NCBI GenBank assembly: GCA_001803235.1
Contig: MHBL01000444.1
Location: forward strand, 1 to 55,189
Reading direction: 5' to 3'
Length of the DNA: 55,189 nt
DNA from: Lentisphaerae bacterium RIFOXYA12_64_32
GTDB lineage: Bacteria > Verrucomicrobiota > Lentisphaeria > Oligosphaerales > YB12-FULL-65-16
Part shown: positions 33,628 through 40,831 of the stretch, piece after piece
Layout: each line of letters opens with the position of its first letter
Position numbering within the stretch: the first letter of the stretch is position 1
Position numbers and translations under genes: made by a program
The notes under the pieces: model-generated
Database searches by the model: none
What the model was told of the DNA's origin: nothing
The model's input: the letters and a program-made list of their open reading frames with translations, nothing else

Positions 33628-34953
33628 TCACGCCGTCTTGGCGGCCTCGCGCCGGATGATGTCGTCGATGGCCGGAACGAACGGCGCCGGGCGCATGTGG
33701 AAGTAGATCGAATACTTGCCCTCGTGCCCCTCTTCCGGAATCATGGCCGCGGTCGGGATGTACGCGTCCGTGTACGAGCAGTATCCGAGGAAGATCGTGG
33801 GACGCGGTGCCTCGACCGCCTTGATCATGCGCCCCACGTCAGCGGTGACTTCGCCCGACAGACCGATGAGCTGCAAGTCTTTGCAGAGCTGCCAACGCGT
33901 CACGTGCATGCGGAACGCGTCCGACTGCGTGCCCGTGCGCTGCCGTTCCAGCAACCCCGCCGCCCACAGGCGCAGGATCTCGCGGTTCGCAGGCCTGAAG
34001 AACCCGTCAAGCGGCGGTTCGTGCGGGTCGGCGTACGCCAGGAGCTGAGCCTCGGACAGTGCCTGCGACATGTCGTAGGGGATGCCGAACTCGCGCTCGC
34101 TGGCCGCCAGTTCGAGAGGGATCTCGCGCATGGCGTCGGAACCCACGAACACGGCCAAGTCATCGGCCACACTCCGCCAACGCTGCGCGTAAACGGCCTT
34201 GTCCTCTGGCGTTCCATAGTTGTATCTCGGCATGACGCTCCCCCCGCCGCCCTGCGCAAACAGCGTCACAACATCGTCACCCAACATGCGCTTGAGTCCC
34301 CGCGAAACCTCGCCCGGGTAGTCGGCACTGACCAGATTCTCATGCTTCGACGTAGGGTGACACGCGTAGCTGTAGAGCACGGCCCGCAACCGCCCGTCCG
34401 TAGCGTCGCGAAACGCCAGCACCGGCAGGTCGGGATCGTAGTAACCGTCGGGGTTGAGCCCCAAGCCCACTTTCCCCGGACGCGCCGGATCGGGACGGCG
34501 TCGGCTCACCCCGAAATGCGCCTGGTGCAGACCGTAGCGCACCGATACGGGCCGCAGGTCCGCGAAAGCCTGCGCCAGCCCGTCCCGGATGGCGGCCTCC
34601 AAGTCACGCACATACGCCACATCCAGTGCCCAGTGCGGATAGCACTCCTGGTGGAACAGCCCGGGCGCGGAGTGCGTGTGCGAGAGATTGATGATCAGCG
34701 CCGCACTCGGCAAGCCCAGTGCCTGCTCCGCCCAGCGCTTGGTGCGCCAGGCCATGTCGCGGGGGAACTTCAACAGGTCCGCGGTCACAATGGCCACACG
34801 ATTGCCGTTCCCGTCCGCCAGCGCGGCGATCCGCAGGAACAACGGATCGTTGACGCCATCGCTGGGCGTGCGCCGCCCCGGGTACCCCGCAAGAAACACT
34901 GGATTCGCCGGCGTGATGTCCTTCACAAAGAACCCCGCACTGGCCGTGTTCAT
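33628..34953 (-). CDS. Neutral/alkaline non-lysosomal ceramidase N-terminal domain-like protein
   Basis: This 441-residue protein begins SAGFFVKDITPANPVFLAGYPGR and continues with VTADLLKFP, the HTHSAPG motif at about residue 95, and a YACHPT motif at about 220. These match the N-terminal domain of neutral ceramidases, in which such His residues bind zinc and the nucleophilic Ser lies in a GGxxGxxSP-type loop. A Gly-rich loop GGGGSVMPRY at about 255 may be the equivalent. It lacks a signal peptide and the C-terminal immunoglobulin-like domain, so a cytoplasmic hydrolase of unknown substrate is more likely than a true ceramidase. AGGAG about nine bases upstream supports the ATG at 34953. Confidence 0.75.
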   Translation of the reverse strand: MNTASAGFFVKDITPANPVFLAGYPGRRTPSDGVNDPLFLRIAALADGNGNRVAIVTADLLKFPRDMAWRTKRWAEQALGLPSAALIINLSHTHSAPGLFHQECYPHWALDVAYVRDLEAAIRDGLAQAFADLRPVSVRYGLHQAHFGVSRRRPDPARPGKVGLGLNPDGYYDPDLPVLAFRDATDGRLRAVLYSYACHPTSKHENLVSADYPGEVSRGLKRMLGDDVVTLFAQGGGGSVMPRYNYGTPEDKAVYAQRWRSVADDLAVFVGSDAMREIPLELAASEREFGIPYDMSQALSEAQLLAYADPHEPPLDGFFRPANREILRLWAAGLLERQRTGTQSDAFRMHVTRWQLCKDLQLIGLSGEVTADVGRMIKAVEAPRPTIFLGYCSYTDAYIPTAAMIPEEGHEGKYSIYFHMRPAPFVPAIDDIIRREAAKTA

Positions 34954-35040
34954 CGTCTGGAATCTCCTCATGTTCAGGCAAGGCCGAACCGTTCCCGGAG
35001 CCAACCCAGCTTGATCTCCGTGTGCCACGGTTCGCCGCCT

Positions 35041-35712
35041 TCATGCCCGTTGAACGGGTAGTTCCGGTTTCGGCGACACGCAGGTATACTCCCAGTCCGC
35101 GCCCAAGCCCAGTTGCGCATAGACGCCGGGCAGGTGCTGCCCAACCTCGCACTGCAAATCCTCGAAGTAATTCCCGCCGTTGGCGTCCATGGCAACGAAG
35201 AACGGACCGAACCGTTCGACCTCAAAGACCCAGGTGGCTTCCGTCTTGCCCAGCTCCTCGAGAAAGTGCACCTCGCAGACACGCCGGATCTGCTGCGACA
35301 GAAAATTCCCGGTAATGCCGATCTTGCTGAGATACACCCCGCCCACGTCGCGGAGCGCCGCGGCGGTGCGCGGGCCCATCGTCGTCTTGCCGATCAGCGT
35401 CCGCAACCCCAGCCGCCGCACCACGTCCGCCCCGTACCGCTCGAAACGGATACTCGACGTGGGCTCCGCGCTGACCACGTGCCAAACCCCGCCCTCGTTC
35501 CGAACCACCGGCCCCGCGTGGAAGAACGCGTTGACCTGACCGTAATCGAGCGGCGGGACCAAGCCGTCCTCGATCGCACGCATATGAAACCGGCTGCGCC
35601 CGGTAAACAGGCGACCGGAGACCGTCACCATCTGCCCGAGCGGCAACGCACGCGCCGCCGCCTCGCTCAACGGCAACCGCAAGTCAACAATGTCGGAAGC
35701 TGCCATGGCCAT
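35041..35712 (-). CDS. Class I fumarase / L-tartrate dehydratase beta subunit-like
   Basis: This 223-residue protein corresponds to the C-terminal (beta) domain of class I fumarases: the opening LRLPLSEAAARALPLGQMVTVSG, then HAGPVVR, the PTSSIRFE substrate loop, KTTMGPRTA, and ATWVFEVERFGPFFVAMDANGGNYF. It does not hold the cluster itself but completes the active site with the alpha subunit, encoded 150 bases upstream on the same strand. Two-subunit enzymes of this type include fumarase, L(+)-tartrate and methyl-tartronate-like dehydratases; substrate cannot be decided. The ATG at 35712 is the first plausible start; the longer open frame is an antisense shadow. The ribosome-binding site is weak. 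Confidence 0.87.
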   Translation of the reverse strand: MAMAASDIVDLRLPLSEAAARALPLGQMVTVSGRLFTGRSRFHMRAIEDGLVPPLDYGQVNAFFHAGPVVRNEGGVWHVVSAEPTSSIRFERYGADVVRRLGLRTLIGKTTMGPRTAAALRDVGGVYLSKIGITGNFLSQQIRRVCEVHFLEELGKTEATWVFEVERFGPFFVAMDANGGNYFEDLQCEVGQHLPGVYAQLGLGADWEYTCVSPKPELPVQRA

Positions 35713-35861
35713 CGTTGTTCTCACAGGCGGTTCGCCCGCCGTATCTCGTCCCGACCCGTGTCCCGCTTGGATTCGCGTACCGCGCACGGCCCTCCGTGCG
35801 CCTGGGGTGTCGCCTGGGGGGCGGCGACGGGACCTGTCGAGTCGCGCACCTGGCTCACCTC

Positions 35862-36788
35862 TCAGGCGTGCGCTTCCGTCTCGCGCGGCGGCAGCGTGCC
35901 CGTGCAGGCTATACGGCCGCCGGCGTCGATGGCCGCACACCAGCGCCGGCCCACCAGGCACTGGGCGTTGACCGCCACCGGCAACGCCGCCGTGTGCGTC
36001 ATTGCCAACTCGATGTGCAGGGCCATTACCGCATTCACGCCGCGAGACCCCATCGGTCCCAGCCCGAGGCTGCGCGCCGCCAACAGCAGTTCCTGCTCCA
36101 GGTGCGCCACGTCCGCCCGCGGGTGCGGTTCGCCCAACTGCCGCAGAAGAGCCGCCTCCTTCGCCAACTTCATACACAGATCGGAACTGCCGCCGATCCC
36201 CACGCCGACGATCGCCGGCGGACAGATCTTACCCGCGTAGCAACCGTCGCGAATGCAGTCGATCACGAACCGCTTGATGCCCTTCTCACCGTCGGCAGGA
36301 TACAACATGCGGTAGAAGGTGCCGAAAATCTCCGAACCGCCACCCTTCGGCACCGCGACAATGTCAAGGCCATCGCCGTCTCCCGCAAACTGCAATTCGA
36401 CCTTTGGCATTCCCGGCCCCAGGTTGGTGCCCGGATTGCCGCGAGTCAGCGGGTCAACCATGGTCGGACGCAGGAACGAGTCGCGAGTCGCCCGCGCCGT
36501 CGCAGCGGCCGCCGCCGTCCGGATCGCCCCGAAACCGCCGTCCACGGCGGTGCGACTCCCGGCCCGGACAAAGAACAACGGAAACCCCGTATCGCCGCAG
36601 ACCAACCCGCGCCCCGCCGCAGCCAGCGCCGCATTCTCGAGACTGACCCGCAAATGCTCACGGGCCAGCGGCTCGCTCTCCTCCGCCAGCGCCATGCGCA
36701 ACCGGGCCTCGACGTCAGGCGGCAGGTGCACCGCCGCCTGATGCATGGCCTCGTACATCGCGGCTTCAATGACCTCGCCACGGATCAT
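35862..36788 (-). CDS. Class I fumarase / L-tartrate dehydratase alpha subunit-like
   Basis: This 308-residue subunit carries the [4Fe-4S] cluster ligands of class I hydro-lyases: Cys in LVCGDTGFPLFF, Cys in AGKICPPAIVGVGIGG, and Cys in VNAQCLVGRR. Other motifs are GNPGTNLGPGMP and KGGGSEIFGT. It removes or adds water on fumarate-, malate- or tartrate-like substrates with the beta subunit. AAGGGA close upstream supports the ATG at 36788. A divergent LysR gene at 37114 and a T-N11-A LysR box at 36912-36936 suggest substrate-dependent activation of this two-gene operon. Confidence 0.88.
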   Translation of the reverse strand: MIRGEVIEAAMYEAMHQAAVHLPPDVEARLRMALAEESEPLAREHLRVSLENAALAAAGRGLVCGDTGFPLFFVRAGSRTAVDGGFGAIRTAAAAATARATRDSFLRPTMVDPLTRGNPGTNLGPGMPKVELQFAGDGDGLDIVAVPKGGGSEIFGTFYRMLYPADGEKGIKRFVIDCIRDGCYAGKICPPAIVGVGIGGSSDLCMKLAKEAALLRQLGEPHPRADVAHLEQELLLAARSLGLGPMGSRGVNAVMALHIELAMTHTAALPVAVNAQCLVGRRWCAAIDAGGRIACTGTLPPRETEAHA

Positions 36789-36866
36789 GGCAATCCCTTC
36801 TATCGACTGCGCCACGGCCGGAACCGCCCGCCCCGCGACCGGCGATCCGCCTTCTGCCTATATGGG

Positions 36867-36895
36867 AAACTACTCTCTGCGTTTTGATGTTTCAA
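36867..36895 (-). promoter_or_regulatory. Predicted promoter of the fumarase-like operon
   Basis: On the minus strand, TTGAAA (36890-36895), 17 nt and TAGTTT (36867-36872) give a start near 36861. The -10 box is poor, as expected of an activated promoter. Confidence 0.45.
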
Positions 36896-36911
36896 CAGCA
36901 TTGAGTTATAT

Positions 36912-36936
36912 TATTGATGCCACTACAGTATCAATA
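36912..36936. promoter_or_regulatory. LysR-type operator (T-N11-A box)
   Basis: TATTGAT (36912-36918), 11 nt and ATCAATA (36930-36936) are a perfect interrupted palindrome that contains the T-N11-A core of LysR recognition sites. Its centre lies about 63 bases upstream of the predicted fumarase operon start, exactly where the high-affinity LysR site usually sits. The divergent gene at 37114 encodes a LysR protein. Confidence 0.65.
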
Positions 36937-36957
36937 TACGTGTTGGAGCATGGGCAA

Positions 36958-37080
36958 GCACGCAGTAGCTCGGCGCGTCTCGCGCCGAAGCAGAGGACTC
37001 GGGCCGGTCCCCGGCCCAGAGCCCTCGACCGGGGACCGGTCCGAGTACCCTGACTGCGGCCCCGGAGGTCCCGCGCCACT
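36958..37080 (-). repeat. Dispersed repeat family B, copy B3 (inverted)
   Basis: Read on the minus strand, this 123-bp block starts GTGGCGCGGGACCTCCGGGG and ends with CTTCGGCGCGAGACGCGCCG, then AGCTACTGCGTGC, matching copies B1 and B2. It lies between the LysR gene and its predicted operator. As in the other copies, its right-hand end faces a gene start, here the fumarase alpha gene 169 bases away. Confidence 0.7.
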
Positions 37081-37113
37081 GGCCGCTGTCCCCGGACGAA
37101 CCGGAGTGTCACC

Positions 37114-38184
37114 ATGGAACTGCTCAGCCTGCGTTATTTCACGGTTTTGGCCGAAGAACTCCACTATGGCCGGGCCGCCAAGCGCCTGCACATCTCGCAA
37201 CCGCCGCTCAGCCGCCACATCATGCGGCTTGAGGACGAGCTCGGCGTGAAACTCTTCCGCCGTACCAGCCGTCGCGTCGAACTGACGCCCGCCGGAGCGT
37301 TGTTCGTGTCCGAGGCCGCCGCGGTCCTGGCGCGTGCGGAGTCCGCCGAGGAACGGGTCCGAGTCCTGGCGCGCGGCGACGCCGGTTCGCTGGCGGTCGG
37401 CTTCAACGAACCCGCCATCCACACCTTCCTGCCGGACACGGTGCGCGACTTCCGCCGGCGCTACCCGAACGTGCACGTATCGCTTCACGAACTGGAGTCC
37501 GGCGAACAACTGCGCGCCCTGCGCGAAGGCTTGATCCACCTGGGCATCCTGCGGCCCTTCGGGCATGACCTCAGCGGACTGCAGCAGCAGCGGTTGTTCA
37601 CGGAACACTACGTGGTCGCACTCCCGGAAGGACACCGGCTCCAGAAGCGCGATACGGTGCAACTGGCCGACCTTGCACCGGAGTCGTTCGTGATGCTCCC
37701 ACGCCGTATCCAACCGCACCTGTTCGACGCCATTGCGGCGTGTTGCGAACGCGCCGGATTCCGCCCCAACATCGTCCAGGACGCCGTGACCAAACAGACC
37801 ACTCTGGCACTGGTCGCCGCCGGCATGGGCGTCGCGCTGGTCCCCGCGTCCTCCGCCGCGGCGCCGCACCGGCGCGTCGCCTTCCGTCCCCTCGACAGCG
37901 ACCTGCCCGACATCGACATCGTCGCCCTCTGGTGCGCCGACACCGACTCCGCCTTCGTGCCGAAGTTCCTGAGCCTGATCAAACCACAGCATGTGCCACC
38001 GCACCCCCACCCGCCCGCCCCTGCCGGCGACGCCACGACGGCGCCGCGCCAGGTCGCCTTGCGCAGAGACACCCCGTCTGCAAGATCGAAGCCAACCGCA
38101 CCGGCCACGCCCGTCAGGCGCGCCGCTCCTTCTCGCGGTACGCGCCCGGCGGCACTCCTACCGCCTTGCGAAACTGACGGCTGA
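37114..38184 (+). CDS. LysR-family transcriptional regulator
   Basis: This 356-residue protein has the LysR winged helix-turn-helix at residues 1-60 (RYFTVLAEELHYGRAAKRLH, ISQPPLSRHIMRLEDELGVKLF) and a periplasmic-binding-protein-like effector domain at about 90-295. It most resembles CbbR/CatR-type activators of catabolic genes. It is divergent from the two-subunit fumarase genes, with a T-N11-A operator in between, so those are its likely targets. The protein is 50-60 residues longer than usual: residues 295-356 form a Pro/Ala/Arg-rich tail whose coding sequence overlaps the 3' end of the AraC gene by 71 bases. The tail may be the result of a lost stop codon. Confidence 0.87.
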   Translation: MELLSLRYFTVLAEELHYGRAAKRLHISQPPLSRHIMRLEDELGVKLFRRTSRRVELTPAGALFVSEAAAVLARAESAEERVRVLARGDAGSLAVGFNEPAIHTFLPDTVRDFRRRYPNVHVSLHELESGEQLRALREGLIHLGILRPFGHDLSGLQQQRLFTEHYVVALPEGHRLQKRDTVQLADLAPESFVMLPRRIQPHLFDAIAACCERAGFRPNIVQDAVTKQTTLALVAAGMGVALVPASSAAAPHRRVAFRPLDSDLPDIDIVALWCADTDSAFVPKFLSLIKPQHVPPHPHPPAPAGDATTAPRQVALRRDTPSARSKPTAPATPVRRAAPSRGTRPAALLPPCETDG

Positions 38185-38977
38185 AGAAGTAGCGGTTGCT
38201 GAACCCGACCTGGACGGCGATACGCGCCAACGTCAGTTCGGTGTCGCAGAGCAGGCGACACGCCCGCCCGATCCGCTCCTTGAGCACCAGTTCCTGCAAG
38301 GACGCCCCGAACAACTCCCGGACCACGTGACTGGCGCGATATGGCGATAATGACAACTCCCGGGCCAGACCGCCCAGACTGACCCGCTCGTGAGCATGAT
38401 TGCGGATGAAGCGCCGGATCACCGCACGCCGGTCCCCGGCCGCCGCGTCCGCCTCGTGCAGTCGGCCCAACTCCGCAAGGATACCCGCCCCCGTGACGTG
38501 CAGCAGATTGGCCAGTGACGTGGCCCGCGTCGGCGTGAGCACGGGCAACCGCCGGTTCTCTGCCGCGATCTCCGGAGGAATGCCGCACGGCGACCCGCCA
38601 GCGTTCCGGAATACCCCGGCGAACAGAGTCGCCATGTGGTGGCGGTCCCGATACAGCGGGACGACCACTTCGCTCGCACCTTTCCAGCAACTGGAGACAA
38701 ATGCCCGCCGCTCTTCGCCAGCCCGCCGGTTCGCCCCATGCAGACAGTCCCGAACACACCCCTCATTCCATCCCGGCAGAACCGGACGTTGGCGCCCGAA
38801 CTCGCAGTACGGGTGCATGTGCCCGACCCAAGACTGAAACCGGTCGCTGCACCGCGGGTGAGCGAGGATGCCGCTGCGGTCGTGAATCGTCAGTCGGATC
38901 GCAAAGGCGGCTTCGACGTCCTCGATCAGACGCCGGATCCGTTCTACCGGGTCAGGATTCTCGCGCAGTTGCTCCAT
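38114..38977 (-). CDS. AraC-family regulator with PocR-like sensory domain
   Basis: This 287-residue regulator has a PocR-type ligand-binding domain (about residues 10-130) with clustered Cys residues (HPRCSDRF..., MHPYCEFG, GCVRDCLHG, SSCWKG) and the hallmark EVVVPLYRDRHHMATLFAGVF. An AraC DNA-binding domain follows (about 185-285) with both helix-turn-helix units (VSLGGLARELSLSPYRASHVV; LARIAVQVGFSNRYFFSRQF). PocR domains sense small hydroxylated molecules such as 1,2-propanediol. It is divergent from the FAD oxidoreductase at 39151, the probable target. The ATG at 38977 is preferred, since the family N-terminus begins there. Confidence 0.88.
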   Translation of the reverse strand: MEQLRENPDPVERIRRLIEDVEAAFAIRLTIHDRSGILAHPRCSDRFQSWVGHMHPYCEFGRQRPVLPGWNEGCVRDCLHGANRRAGEERRAFVSSCWKGASEVVVPLYRDRHHMATLFAGVFRNAGGSPCGIPPEIAAENRRLPVLTPTRATSLANLLHVTGAGILAELGRLHEADAAAGDRRAVIRRFIRNHAHERVSLGGLARELSLSPYRASHVVRELFGASLQELVLKERIGRACRLLCDTELTLARIAVQVGFSNRYFFSRQFRKAVGVPPGAYREKERRA

Positions 38978-39150
38978 GGCTGTGCCCCATTTTTCAAGTG
39001 GTGAACGACACCCAAATAGCAAGATACTATAACAACAATAGCACGAGACTGCATTTACGGCAACGGGGAATGGGTGCAGGTTATCTCAAGAACACTTTCG
39101 AGCCTTGCCCAGGCTGCGGGCAGGCGAACAGGAACAGGAGCGCCCACACC
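38978..39150. other. Divergent regulatory region between PocR/AraC and FAD oxidoreductase genes
   Basis: This 173-bp gap contains an AT-rich core at about 39010-39050 (ATACTATAAC and nearby A/T runs) in an otherwise GC-rich sequence, the expected place for both promoters. I cannot choose definite -35 and -10 pairs or an AraC site. Confidence 0.4.
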
Positions 39151-40491
39151 ATGGTGACCCAAGCCGCAAGAACGATCCCCGAGCCCGCCCGCCAGACGCC
39201 CGTACTCGCGGAAACCGATGTCCTGGTCTGCGGCGGCGGCGCAGCCGGCGTCGGTGCGGCCCTGGCAGCCGCACGCAGCGGCGCCCGGACGTTCCTCATC
39301 GAACACCAATCCTGCGTGGGCGGAATGGCCACCAGCGGCATGATGAACCGGCTCGGGCCGTACCATGACGAACGGGAGATGATCGTAGGCGGGATTCCGT
39401 GGGAAGTCCTCCAGCGCCTGATCGCGATGAACGCCGCCCACACTCCCGAGCCGTGCCCCCACAGCGACCCCGACCGATACTGGATTCCCTTCGATCCCGA
39501 AGCACTGAAGTTTCTCCTGGACACGATGCTGGAGGACTCTCACGTCGACGTCCTGCTCCACGCGTACGGCGTGGGCGTGGTCGGCGAAAAGGGCGCGCCG
39601 GGCGGTGTCATCGTCGAGTCCAAGTCGGGGCGGCACGCCATCCTGGCCAAAGTCATCGTGGACGCCACGGGTGACGGCGACGTGGCGGCCCTGGCGGGAG
39701 CATCGTTCGAAAAGGGCCGAACGTCCGATGGCCTGATGCAGCCGATGACCACCCTGTTCAAAGTCGGCGACCTGGACCGGGAAAAGGTCAAGAGTTTCCT
39801 GGCCGAACCCGAGAACCGTTCCTTCGCCGCGGCGAAAGCGGATGGCGAGACGTTCCCCGGCTACGTCGGCCCCGGTTCGGACAACCTGTTGCGGCCACGT
39901 GAAACGTATTTCAATGTGAACCACGTCTTCGGCGCGGATGGAACGGACGCCGCGAGCCTGAGCCGGGCAACCATCGCAGCGCGCCGCCGAATATGGGCCA
40001 TGCTGCGCTTCTGCAAGCGGTACGTCCCGGGGTTCGAGAACACTTACCTGATCGCCACCGCGGCGCAGTTGGGGGTGCGCGAGAGCCGTCGCGTCGTGGG
40101 CGACTATATTCTGACCGTGGACGACGTGCTGTGCGCGCGGAAGTTTGAGGACGCCGTGGCGCGGTACGCGTGCTGGGTCGACATTCACACCATGGATCCG
40201 ACAAAGCAGCAGGAGGCCCACTCCGGCCGGGGCCTGGAACCCGGCACCTCGTACGACATCCCCTACCGGTGCCTGGTGCCAAAGCAGGTGGAGAACCTGC
40301 TCGTGGCAGGCCGGTGCCTCTCCGCCACCCATGAGGCCCTTGCATCAGCCCGGATGATCCCATGTTGTATGGCCATGGGCCAGGCTGCCGGGACCGCCGC
40401 GGCGCTGGCGGTGACACAAAACGTCCGGCCACGGAACCTGGACACGCAACGCCTCCGGGCCGCGTTGCACGAACAGGATGTCAGAATCTGA
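39151..40491 (+). CDS. FAD-dependent oxidoreductase (FAD_oxidored family)
   Basis: This 446-residue flavoprotein has the dinucleotide-binding motif DVLVCGGGAAGVGAALAAARSG near residue 25, VGGMATSGMMNRLG, the second GD-containing motif KVIVDATGDGDVAALAGA at about residue 165, and a C-terminal FAD motif ENLLVAGRCLSATHEALASARM. It belongs to the FAD_oxidored (PF12831) type, found in many copies in polysaccharide-degrading PVC bacteria, with unknown substrates that are probably sugar acids or glycosides. The ATG at 39151 has AGGAG about ten bases upstream; an ATG at 39070 is less likely. It is divergent from a PocR/AraC gene. Confidence 0.85.
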   Translation: MVTQAARTIPEPARQTPVLAETDVLVCGGGAAGVGAALAAARSGARTFLIEHQSCVGGMATSGMMNRLGPYHDEREMIVGGIPWEVLQRLIAMNAAHTPEPCPHSDPDRYWIPFDPEALKFLLDTMLEDSHVDVLLHAYGVGVVGEKGAPGGVIVESKSGRHAILAKVIVDATGDGDVAALAGASFEKGRTSDGLMQPMTTLFKVGDLDREKVKSFLAEPENRSFAAAKADGETFPGYVGPGSDNLLRPRETYFNVNHVFGADGTDAASLSRATIAARRRIWAMLRFCKRYVPGFENTYLIATAAQLGVRESRRVVGDYILTVDDVLCARKFEDAVARYACWVDIHTMDPTKQQEAHSGRGLEPGTSYDIPYRCLVPKQVENLLVAGRCLSATHEALASARMIPCCMAMGQAAGTAAALAVTQNVRPRNLDTQRLRAALHEQDVRI

Positions 40492-40609
40492 CTGAACGCG
40501 GTTGAGAGCAACAGCCCGAGAGATACACTTGCTGCGCCCGGGCTCGGGTCGACACAACCGCCGAGCGGTTGCCGGGACGCCGTCCCGGGCGCAGCAGAAA
40601 AGAACGACA

Positions 40610-40805
40610 TGTGCGATAAGCGGGGCGAGGCCGGGTAGGTCACGGCGCCAGCCCAGGCCGGCTCTGCCTGCCAGACCGTACCGCAGGCGGCCCTCCGCCT
40701 GCCATCCGAGCCTTGTGCTGCGTGTATGCCGTGAAGCGGGCGGAGGGCCGCCCGCGGTACGGGGTACAGTCGGAAGGTGACGGGACCTGATCCGCTTATT
40801 GCACA
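40610..40805. repeat. MITE-like element with terminal inverted repeats
   Basis: This 196-bp non-coding element is bounded by 14-bp inverted repeats, TGTGCGATAAGCGG (40610-40623) and CCGCTTATTGCACA (40792-40805), which match at 13 of 14 positions. Inside, 40676-40702 pairs with 40736-40762 (25 of 27 bases) to give a strong hairpin containing GCGGCCCTCCGC. No second copy is in the window. It ends 26 bp before the next start codon. Confidence 0.7.
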
Positions 40806-40831
40806 GGTCGAAAAAGGATGGAGTCTCTTCC

